A stretch of DNA of 64,000 nt, taken from NCBI GenBank assembly GCA_905221605.1, contig CAJNDS010001780.1, positions 528,589 through 592,588 on the forward strand, written 5' to 3'. Below are positions 42,504 to 52,500 of this stretch, in pieces; within the stretch, counting starts at the first letter, position 1; each line of letters opens with the position of its first letter. The notes under the pieces were generated by a model, which had not been told where the DNA came from, did not search any database, and saw only the letters and a list, made by a program, of their open reading frames with translations. Position numbers and translations under genes: made by a program. This stretch comes from Symbiodinium natans. Lineage: Eukaryota > Sar > Dinophyceae > Suessiales > Symbiodiniaceae.

Positions 42504-42803
42504 ATGAAGTTAGAAGCTCTGCTGCTGAAACTGGTTAGCCGTATCTTGGAAGTGGGGTTCAAGGAACCTTACGAAAAGTTCTCTTGGGCAAGGGGTCAGA
42601 CAGCTGTGACGAAGGAGTGCCATTGCATCTGTGATTGCCAGTGCAGTGACGCATTGAATCCGATTTTATTGCTGCTTGCACTGATTTGCCCTGCGATCAA
42701 CCTTGTCTGCTTCTGCAGAAGACGCGGCTTTGTGACAGCAGAGCAGAGTCATGACAACCCACGACGGCGTGGCCGAGGACTTGTTACAATGCCTTCCAGG
42801 TGA
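42504..42803 (+). CDS. Small membrane-protein ORF of the DIRS-like element
   Basis: 99 codons starting 18 bp after repeat A1. A Cys-rich stretch (CHCICDCQCS) precedes one clear hydrophobic segment of about 20 residues (LNPILLLLALICPAINLVCF), then a basic tail. It overlaps the gag-like ORF by 53 nt in another frame. Being the first ORF of the element supports it, but its function is unknown and it could be a leader ORF controlling gag translation. Confidence 0.4.
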   Translation: MKLEALLLKLVSRILEVGFKEPYEKFSWARGQTAVTKECHCICDCQCSDALNPILLLLALICPAINLVCFCRRRGFVTAEQSHDNPRRRGRGLVTMPSR

Positions 42804-44130
42804 CCGAGTAGCTGTTTTCTACAGTGACGATACTTACTGGCATGAGCGAGTCTTGATCTGGAAGGCGAGTGACACTTCTTGGTATGTTTTGACTCCTGAC
42901 ATGGACCTTTATGAAGAGAGCTTTACATTGGTTGGCGACGACGGTCCTGTGAAGATGAAGGTGAAGGGGAAGCATTTTGAATATTATTCAAGACTGCGTG
43001 CGCCAGTGTATAGGTTTTCTTCTGGCTTGACCGAAGAGGAGATGAGGACCTACATCGAGAAGGCGCTAGACGAGCTGAACATGGAGGTCGTGCCTTTAGA
43101 TGGCTGGAGGCCAAAAGAGGTGCGTGTGGGTCAGAGGGTGGTCCCAACCTCGGTTCTTCTTGGCAGGAGATTCGTGCCCAGGCGAGTTACCAGGCCGCCC
43201 AACGGAGCTGCGTCAAGAGGTGTGGTGGACCAGCCGGAAAGAGCCACAGCGTCTTCAGCAGATCTGCCTCTAGGGCTTTTGCCCCTCGAACCAGCTCCTG
43301 CAGGCTACATGTGGGTGTGGTTTCCCCCCCTCAGACCCGGAGCTGTCGACATTCCTCGGGAGGTGGCGGTTGTCGAGGGTCAGGGGGTTCAAGCAGGGGA
43401 AGATTTGGGTCTCATCAAGCGGGGTGACGGCTGGCTTCCTCTGACCTTAGTCGCCATTGACCAGGCTTCGGAGATTTTTGGCTGCTACTTGGGGCGACAG
43501 AGGACCTCCGAGGCCTTACATGCCGATGAGGGCCTACCTTCGGCCAGGAATGCGAATGAGGAAGGCGCCGTATCTTCTACTGAGCCTTTGGATGCAAGGG
43601 TCCTTGGTGTGGATTACAACTCCGTAAACGAAAGACACAAACATTGGCGCGAGGTTGTCAATGAGTGCAAGCAGTATGAGTTCCCCGACTGGCCTCTTGA
43701 GGGACCGATGAGCGTGGGCCACCTTATTCGACATTTCCATAGCTTTGGAGGTGATCCCAAGAGATGGCTCCTTGAATGGATGCGTTCCAAGAACATCGCG
43801 GAGAACGACCGTGTGGCTCACGAGATGCGATGTTTGGTGGACGTCATGTTCACAGCTGGGTGTTATGACCAGTTGAATCTATGCTCCCTCGCGAGCATAG
43901 AAGTGGTCGGGCGTCGAATGCAAGCTATCATCGACGCCTACACCTTGGGAGGTGCAGCCGGGCCTGACTGGCAGAACGCCAAGGTTATCGCCGGTTACCG
44001 CAGTGCAGATGATGCGGTGTCACCAAGCTTGCGGTCGTGGGCAGCCAGGCGCACCAAAGAAGAAATTGACATGGCATCTTCTCGTGCTAAGATCCGTGAG
44101 CATCGCAAAGGCCTGCTGGTGACCGATTAG
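42751..44130 (+). CDS. Gag-like ORF of the DIRS-like element
   Basis: 459 codons, ATG to TAG. The N-terminus (residues about 15-50: DRVAVFYSDDTYWHERVLIW, then WYVLTPDMDLYEE) looks like a small beta-barrel (Tudor/SH3-like) fold. The middle is Pro/Arg-rich. The C-terminal third is helical (HWREVVNECKQYEFPDW ... DPKRWLLEWMRSKN), as expected for a capsid-like protein. After the TAG the frame stays open for 34 codons ending in a basic AKAKAKGRGKG tail and TGA at 44233, so stop readthrough or a nonsense change is possible. Position fits Gag; no zinc knuckle is visible. Assignment rests on position and composition. Confidence 0.6.
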   Translation: MTTHDGVAEDLLQCLPGDRVAVFYSDDTYWHERVLIWKASDTSWYVLTPDMDLYEESFTLVGDDGPVKMKVKGKHFEYYSRLRAPVYRFSSGLTEEEMRTYIEKALDELNMEVVPLDGWRPKEVRVGQRVVPTSVLLGRRFVPRRVTRPPNGAASRGVVDQPERATASSADLPLGLLPLEPAPAGYMWVWFPPLRPGAVDIPREVAVVEGQGVQAGEDLGLIKRGDGWLPLTLVAIDQASEIFGCYLGRQRTSEALHADEGLPSARNANEEGAVSSTEPLDARVLGVDYNSVNERHKHWREVVNECKQYEFPDWPLEGPMSVGHLIRHFHSFGGDPKRWLLEWMRSKNIAENDRVAHEMRCLVDVMFTAGCYDQLNLCSLASIEVVGRRMQAIIDAYTLGGAAGPDWQNAKVIAGYRSADDAVSPSLRSWAARRTKEEIDMASSRAKIREHRKGLLVTD

Positions 44131-44224
44131 GCTGCAGGTGCCGTGGCAGACGGCGTGTTGCCGACAACCGGGGCAAAGGCCAAAGCCAAGGCGAAAGGCC
44201 GTGGCAAGGGGCTGACTGCCCCGG

Positions 44225-44695
44225 ATGGTCAGTGAAGAGTGTGGCGAGGGATCGTGCCCGGTCGGTCCCTCTCATGGCCATCAATCCGGGGATGCACGTG
44301 CTGCTAAATCCCAGTTCTCCCGTGACATGTTCCCCCTTCCTGTCCCACCTGAGGTGCGCCGGGAAAAAACTTTGGGGAGACGGGTGGCGCAGCGGGTGGC
44401 CAGACATATCCAGCAGACAACCAAGGAGCGCGAGGCCGTGAAGGCTCTCAACTGGATGGCTGGCTACAAGGAAGAATTTGAGAATTCACAGTTTTCACCA
44501 GATGCTCTTCAGTCGGAGGTGATTGGGAGAGTTCGTTATCTTGCTGGGCTATGCCAAGACAAAGGTGAATTGGCAGAGATCCCTAAACCGGAGGCAGCCC
44601 TTAAGGCGTTGCTCCGTGGCCGGTCAGAATACTCTTCTGACGAGCCGACTACGTTGGCGGCCTGCTCACTTGCGCGCATCTCGCTCTCTTCATGA
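44225..44695 (+). CDS. N-terminal part of RT polyprotein (frame 2)
   Basis: 156 codons. The ATG at 44225 overlaps the end of the gag-frame extension (TGA 44233). Coding-like sequence (LNWMAGYKEEFENSQFSPDA, YLAGLCQDKGELAEIPKP) continues until about 44675. The RT reading then continues one frame over (HDAPAVESVLDDEARHYLQS). Either a +1 frameshift or a lesion links this to the RT domain. Confidence 0.55.
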   Translation: MVSEECGEGSCPVGPSHGHQSGDARAAKSQFSRDMFPLPVPPEVRREKTLGRRVAQRVARHIQQTTKEREAVKALNWMAGYKEEFENSQFSPDALQSEVIGRVRYLAGLCQDKGELAEIPKPEAALKALLRGRSEYSSDEPTTLAACSLARISLSS

Positions 44696-46592
44696 CGCAC
44701 CGGCGGTGGAGAGTGTCTTGGATGACGAGGCCCGGCATTACCTGCAGAGCCCCGAGCATATGTTAAAACCAGGCTGCGAAACGGGCCTGGGGGAGTTTCA
44801 ACCGTACTGGGATCCACTCTTGAGGAGGGACGCCAAGCTCTACAAGAAGTTCATCCAGAAGCTGAACCAAGCCGGGTACTTGGTGTTCACGCAGAACCCC
44901 AAAAGCTTCTGTGGAGTGTTTTTCGTCAGGAAGAGCGACGGTCGCAAAATTAGAATGATCATTGACGCCAGGGGTACCAACTCCATGTTTCGACCTCCCC
45001 CTGGCGTTGATTTACTTACTTCAGATGGTTTTTCGAGGATTGAGCTCAACATCCCAAGCCATTTCGTCCCAGGCAGTGCCGACTACGACGACTACCTTGA
45101 CCGACACCGTATTAGCATAGGGCTCAGTGATGTAAAAGATTGTTTTCATCGGCTCCGACAACCTAGGTGGCTTTGTGATTATTTTTGCTTGGATGGGGTG
45201 CCGGCTTCTTGGGTGGGGCTCGAGAACACATATTTGGACAACCAGTGGCTTGCGCCCGACTCGATCGTGTACCCGGCCCCAGGCTCTTTACCAATGGGGT
45301 TCACTTGGGCCCTATACTTCGCGCAACGCGCAAGCGAGGTCCTCATGACCAAAGTACCATCCTTGCAAAAGTCCACCTTGGTCCATGACAGGTCCAGCGC
45401 CATCGTCTTTGGAGAGGGCCAGTCCGTGAAAAACGAGGCAGGCGAGCCGCGCCCTGTGCACCATTATGTCTACGTTGACAATCTAGGGGTCCTCAGCGTT
45501 AACCATGATACAGTGGAGACTGCCTTGCGAGAAGTAGAGGATGTCTTCGGTTCTCACAAGCTGATCCTGCATCCAGGCTTGGTGTCGAGCGGCACTACGA
45601 AGGCACTGGGCTGTGCTCTCAGAGGAGACCTTCTGGCTAGTCGGGTCACGTCAGACAGGTATCACAAACTACGTCAAGCCATCCAAGGAGTACTTGAACG
45701 TAAGCGGGTTTCTGGACGCATTCTTGAAGTGCTGGTAGGCCATGCTACGTTTGTTGCCTTGATGAACCGCCACGTCCTCAGTGTCTTCAACACGGTTTAC
45801 CGTTATATTAACGCCCACTACCACAAACCAGCGCCATTGTGGACCACAGTGAGAGAGGAGCTTTCGGTTTTCAGGGGGCTCATGATCTTCTTGCATGCGG
45901 ACTGGGCACGACCTTGGAACACCTACGTGACTGCCACAGATTCTTCTTTGGAAGGTTTCGGGGTTGTTTCAAGTCATTGGCAGCAGCATGAGGTTGCCAG
46001 TGCCGGCCGAAATCTTGAGCGGGCCCGCTTCAGAAAGCTGGGGAGTCATTCAGCGCGCGCCTCAGCGCTCACAGCAGCGGGTTTTGTTCATGATGAAGCT
46101 ACAGATCAGTGGAAGGCCGGCTGGCTGGACAGACCCAGTTACCTGGAGCACACAGGCTGGGCATTGGCTCAGGAGTTCAAGGAAATTCCTGGATATCTCT
46201 TGCAGGCTGATCGCTGGACGCCCCGGCTTTGGGGAAAATGGCAGCACTCTGCTGGGATCCTGGAGCTCGAAGCACGGGCCTTGGTGAAGGGGCTCAAACG
46301 TATTGCCATGAGCACTTTCGGGCATGATGTGCGGCAGCTCTTGCTCACAGACAACATGAGTGTTTGCCTCGCCTTTGACCGATCTCGCGCTCGCAGCTTC
46401 AGCCTCCTGGTGCAAATCCGGAAATTTGCTGCATATTGTTTGGCACGCAACATCTACTGTGTGGTTAGGTGGGTTCCATCCGAGCTCAACAGCGCGGACA
46501 AGCCAAGTATCCACTTGGCTACACCCGATATCGAGGGAGGTTTATGCATTGCAGTCAGTTGGGTCTCCACACTGCAACAATGCCCAGCCTAA
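44523..46592 (+). pseudogene. Reverse transcriptase-RNase H of the DIRS-like element, interrupted by LINE
   Basis: Believable coding runs from about 44690 to 46509; earlier codons in this frame are a shadow of the upstream frame. RT motifs: KIRMIIDARGTN, DVKDCFHRL (motif A Asp), LPMGFTWALYFAQ (motif B) and HHYVYVDNLGVL (motif C, YVDN instead of YxDD). RNase H follows: TATDSSLEGFG, GILELEARALV, LLLTDNMSV, VPSELNSADKPS. At 46509 the LINE begins; its target duplication restarts the same frame at 53341 with R-LHSEEASK, restoring the usual ELNxADxPSR ending. Residues encoded by 46510-46592 belong to the LINE. Confidence 0.8.
46496..46509 (+). repeat. LINE target-site duplication, left
   Basis: GGACAAGCCAAGTA, identical to 53327-53340. 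It lies within codons for ADKPS of the RNase H domain. Confidence 0.85.
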
Positions 46593-49500
46593 CGACGGCC
46601 AAACCACGCCGACCTCCTTGCAGACCACGAGGTGGGGCACAGCAACGTCTCAAGGTCCTGTCCATCAATGTTAACAGCCTAAGCGGGTTCCTTTGGGGTG
46701 AAGTCAAGGCGTTTCTTGGTGGAGAGGGCCTGCAGTATGACTTCATATTCCTACAGGAAACGCATCGCACTGCCTTTTGCGCTTTCAAGGTTGATAACTG
46801 GATGGCAGTTGGCTCCTCAACAAAACGGGGAGAGGGTGTGCTCACACTAGTTCATCCTCGTTACGATGCCTCCATGGTTCGTTACCAGGAGATAATCCCA
46901 GGCAGAGTTCTAAGAGTGAAGGTATGCCACAAAGAGGCAGCCATCGAAACACTTAACATATACCAACATGTTTGGATACACACGGATGATCCGGAACAAA
47001 ACAAACAGAGGCGGCAAACCCTGCTCGATAAGTGCACTGCCACAATACAGGGCATGGCTAGAAGAGACACCCTGATTCTAGCGGGAGATTTTAACTCAGA
47101 GGTACACGCAGTAAACGGATTGATCGGGACACGCGTGAACCGCTCGGCCTATCACCAAGCCCTTGACCCACTCACACTTCCAAGATTCATACAAGACAAC
47201 GCCCTGGTTGCTCTAAACACTTGGCATATGAAGGACCCATGCACCAACTACACCCGTACGGGCAACTCTCAGATTGACTATATCCTTGTGCGCGCACCAA
47301 GTGCTGACACCAGAGCGAAGCAAGTAGTCAAACAAGAGGCACCCTTTGGGGCGTGGAAAGAGCTCACACACTCGGCCCTCATTGCTGATGTCCGAATCAT
47401 CAAGCACTTCCACTTGCCCAAGGCCAAAATGCAACAGGAACTACAATACTCGAGACATGACCTTGACTACGCGTATCGCCAGAAGGATCACCGAATCACA
47501 CAATTAAAGAGTAAAGTGGAGTTGGAGATAAATCACAGCTTGAACCACGGCCTCCCACTGACTGCAGATCACATCAATCACACATTACTGCGTGAGGTCT
47601 CTGACCTCTTCCCAACAGCTACATCAGCACACACCAATCGAGGCCAAACCAAAGCACAGTGCAAGGCCATCTTTGCTGCGTGGAAAGAGCTGTTGACCCA
47701 CCCTGACGAAGTAGGTGGCTCGACCATCACACTGCCTGCCCGCGTCTACCACATGTGGCAGAGACGTAGGGATCTTCAGCGATGCAAGCCATTCACCCTG
47801 TCAGGAGTGCTTCGCACATGGCAATGGGTGCTTCTCTTCAACAAGGCAGGACGGCAGAGCAAGCAATATCATCTCCAGCATCAACGGGCCATAGCACTGG
47901 GGCACTTACAGCAAGCTGAAAGGGCCGCTCAGACGCATAACACGAAGCGTCTCTATGGTGCAGTCAAGCGACTCCTGCCCTGGAAGCCCAAGCCCAGGAT
48001 CATGCTTAAGCACCCGGATGGATCGCCCATGTCTCTGCACCAGGAACACCAAGCACTTGTCCAACACTGCAAACAACTCTTCGCACCCCCGGCGGCATCT
48101 CCCACTCGACCAGGCCAGATGCTTAGCATGCCATTGACTGCCTGTGAATGGACGACACAGCTTCAATGTACTCCTATAGGCAAGGCCGTGCCTGCGGACT
48201 CCGCTCCGGCCACAGCGTGGAAGGCCTGCGCGACAATTGTGGCGCCAGCCATGGCCTGCATAGCCAAAGGACTTCAGCCAGTAACCTCTGCACTACCTGA
48301 TGCATGGAAGAACCCTCAGTTGTGTTTCCTTCCCAAACCACATAAGCCTCCATCCACCGCAGCTGCTCTCAGACCTATAGGCCTACTCAGACCGGATGGC
48401 AAGGCGTTTGCAGGCCACATCAAAAATCAGCTACTGATGCAGGCCTGCTCCAGCCTTACTCACACTCCACAGTATGCATACCTTCAGGCACGGGACACGT
48501 CGGATGCGCTGGCAAGGGTCAACGCATGCATACATGACATCAAGGACGGTCTTAGGGCCTTGGGTGGGAATAGGTTCCTGACGAGACAGCGCAAAGAGAC
48601 TGGACAGGTCAAAGGCGAATCAGGAGGGTGCCTCCTGTCAGTCGACCTCAGCCAAGCTTTTGATCGTGTCAACCGTGCAAAACTAGATAGAGCGTTGGCA
48701 CTCCACCAGGTTGATGCTGACCTTAGATCTACCGTCACCGCCATCCACGAGCAGGCTGCTTACCAGGACAGGGATAAATTTCACCGGACAGACATCTGCA
48801 CGACGCAAGGAATTCGCCAGGGATGTCGACTAGCACCAGCCCTATGGGCCGTGCTGTCGTCTCAGTTACTCTGGGATCTTACTCCCGCTGGTCAAACGCC
48901 GCTGCAGCTTCCATTCACGTTGTTCGCCGATGACCATTTAGGCCATTGGCTTCTCAAAACGGTGGACGATGCCAAGCAAATGGAGGAGACGATAGTGGCA
49001 CTTTTTCACATGTTGGAAACATACGGGCTCAAGGTTAATCCGGATAAATCCAGTTTGGTCATTCGGGTCCAGGGAGCGCAACTTGAAAAATTTGTCAAAA
49101 GCCGCACGGTTATAGTTCGCAACCAGGCGCATTGGAAACTACAAGATGGAGAACAAACACATCTCATACCGATGTGTGAATCCATCACTTACCTTGGCAC
49201 CAAGCTCACACTGAAAGAGGGCACCGGCCATACACTTGACTTTAGGCTTGCTGAAGCTGAGGCGAAAGTTACGCAACTTCGCAAAAGCATCAGATCACGC
49301 AAGGGATTGTCCAGGCACTACAGAGTACGGGTTTGGCAGGCTTGCGTGGTAAACAGTGCGCTTTATGGTCTGCTGACTACTCCTTTCTCTGGCCAAATGA
49401 TAACTAAGCTGAGGGCGTGGTTTCACCGCCAACTCAGAGCGGTCACAGGTATGCCAGCTCACCTCACAAAGGTGAGTAATCAGACGCTGAGAGAAACCTA

Positions 49501-52500
49501 CAACCTGAACGATCCTGTACACATGCTGACGGAACGCATTGCGCGCAAACTTAATGCTATGCAACAAGGACGAGGCGATCCCGCCACGTGCGAAACTAAG
49601 ACCTTTGAGTATTGGCAAATGCTACACAAACAACTTGCCAGCCATGCTGTGGAACAACGCACTGTGACGCTGGTGGAACTCTCCAGCTCTAGCCAACATG
49701 CCTGCTCCATATGTGGCCTGTACTACCCGACCCAAAAAGCCCTTAGGCAACACCAGGCGCTCAGACATGGACAGATTCAAGCCAACAAACTCAGTATCGA
49801 CTACAAACCCGAACAACATTCTGTTGCGGGCATGCCACAATGCAAACACTGTCTTCTGAAGCTGTATGACTGGGGTGCATTAAAAGGGCACATCATGCAA
49901 AACGTGTGCGGTTGGCACACCAAACAGCTCAGCGACTCGAACAACAATAGCCAGCAGGATACGAAGACTGTTAAAGAAACAGAGCCTGTTCCACACAAGG
50001 TCGACACCCCACATACCCCTGTTGACCCTAAAGAGCGGCAACACGAACCAAGGAACACCACGACTGAGGAGAGCACGCTCCTGCAAAACGAAGCGACACT
50101 GGCATTGCTTCAAAGTCATGAGGGAATATGCACCCAAGCAGCATTACACAAAACCTACCTCAAACAGCACTGCGGTTTCTGTGGCCGCTGGATCGCTGAT
50201 GCCGGCATGATTAAAACGCATATCCAGAGAGTGCATACGAATCTTGCACGGCATATTACCTCAGACATACACACTTCATGCCAGGCCTTCAAGCACCTCT
50301 TCAAAAGGGACCATACATGTGAGTGGTGTGACAGAATGGTGCACGGCTCAGATCGGCATTGCTCTCAATGCCCAGTTCTTTTTCAGCTGATACTCGCAAG
50401 GACCAGCAGACAGGCGGCCTCCGCTTCACCTGAGACCCAGCTCCCTGCAGTATGGCCTGTACCACACCCAGGGATGGACGTTGCGATTTACCTCAAATCA
50501 CCTACTCAAGATGAGATGCAACTGCACATACAGCACATGTCCACGCTTGCCAAGACACGATGTCTCCTATGCGGTGAACAGGTGCAAGACATCCAACACT
50601 GGCGACGACACATGGCGCAGCGGCATGACTCTCAGAAACAGCTTGTCCAGAGTCTAGCTCAATCCGAAACACTGCTACAAGCACACGTTGCGCGACCTTG
50701 CTGCTGGTGCAATGTCCACTTCCCAAAGTCTGCTCGAGAACACAGACGAAAGTGCCTCCCTTTGCTGCAGCTCTGCCTGTACCATGACCTCCACGTCAGT
50801 GGAGACCACGCCGGAGCAACAGATGGCGGCAGTGTGGGGCCTCAGCTCACCCCTGGCGACGACGCCTACACCACAGAGACAAGCGTCCGTCAGACACAGA
50901 CTGCCGCAAGGGACGCCGCAAAAGTATCGAAAGGGCATGGGCAAGGGCGCAGGCAAGGCAGCTCCCAAGGCAAAACGGGATCGGGACCAGGAAGCAGAAG
51001 ACGAGTTGATGATGGACCTGGAGTCGCTGGACGAGGAGACGGTGAGAACGGCCTTGAAAACCTTGGTCAAAACAGCACTCAGACACGAACACCAACTGAC
51101 GATCTTGGAGGCAGACCGGAGCTACGTGTTCTTCCTGGACACGACGAACCACGGCATTGTCTCCATGTTGATCCAGGCCAGCGCAACATGGAACACAAAG
51201 TTCGAGGAATGCACGGTCAACACCTCGCTGAGGGCCACGCTATGGGGAGTACTACTCATGGAATGGAAAGCACGCCTCGAGAAAATCGAGTCCGACGCCA
51301 AGGTACTACAGGTAGCAGAAACAGCAGGATGGGCAACGCGGTCTCCGCTCCAGTGGATCTACAACGAGTGGAATCCGGTACAGAAAAAGGCGCTACCATC
51401 AAGTCGGGACAACCTCACTCACGAGGAAGCAAAAAAGGCAGTCAACCAGCTCATCGCAAACACCGCCAAGGACAACACAGTGCACCGGTTCCAAAGCCTA
51501 CGACCACTGAAGCCGGACCTGCAGGCGGAAGTGATCACCATGGTCCTGACACTCACCGTCCATCAACAGGCGGCAGCCGTTTACCACGACCTGGACCTCT
51601 TGGCAAACAACTGCGCGGGCAAGCTGATCGGTCTACGCTTGAGACGGGAGCGAGTGGGCAAGACGACGCTCACCAAGGAGCTCGAGAGACTACAGATCTA
51701 AAGAGCAAGCAAGAGAAATTCGGGGGAAAGCGGACTCCGCGCCCCATGCTCAGTCAAAAAGAGACTGAGAAGGAGCAACTGCAGACAGGCATCCGCAATT
51801 TCTTTTCAGCCCCCGTCCATGCCATGTCAGCGAAAAAACCCCGTAGCACTCTGAATGATCCGGCTTGCACTAAGAACAAGGTCAAAGGCAGCATGGATGG
51901 GGCTTTGGGGCATTCGGTGAGTGCGACCACTGAACAACCAGTGAAGAGTACACCGAAACAGGGTCAAGTAGGCATCCCATCAAGGGGGAAACATGGGACT
52001 GCGGGCGCGGGGACAAAAGTGGAGGGCTCTTTATTGGCATGGCGCACCCGCGATCGTATAACCAATGAGCCTCATGCTAGATCACTCGCACTAACTAATC
52101 CACATAACCTTTGCTATGCCAACGCAGTGATTCACATGCTGCACTATGCTCGGTCCCATGATGCTTTTATATCAGGTCTGGGCGAAGTCAATGGGGCCAT
52201 CGTACAGGCCTCAAGATCCAACCAGCACCTGAATATTGCCAGACACCCGGCATGGAACTTCATATGGCCAGGATGGCAGAAGCCCACGCGACAGCATGAC
52301 GCGGCTGAGTTTCTGCAGCACCTTTGCAACCGCACGGACTGCGTGGCACTCAAGGGGGGATGGGAAGCTAGACGCCCACAAGCAGGGGCATATGAAATCC
52401 TGGATGAGCAGTTCAACTGTCCACACATAAGACTGGTGGTCCAACACCCCTTCAGAATACAGGATGCAGTAACTGCTTGGCATACACAAGACCCGCCACA

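Noticed and set aside
44536-44817. Minus-strand ORFs across the retroelement (such as 44536-44817, 46062-46514, 52144-52692)
   Set aside because: They are antisense shadows of strongly coding plus-strand frames.
46510-46592. C-terminal tail of the 689-codon RT ORF
   Set aside because: These codons come from the LINE 5' leader; the real RNase H end resumes at 53341.
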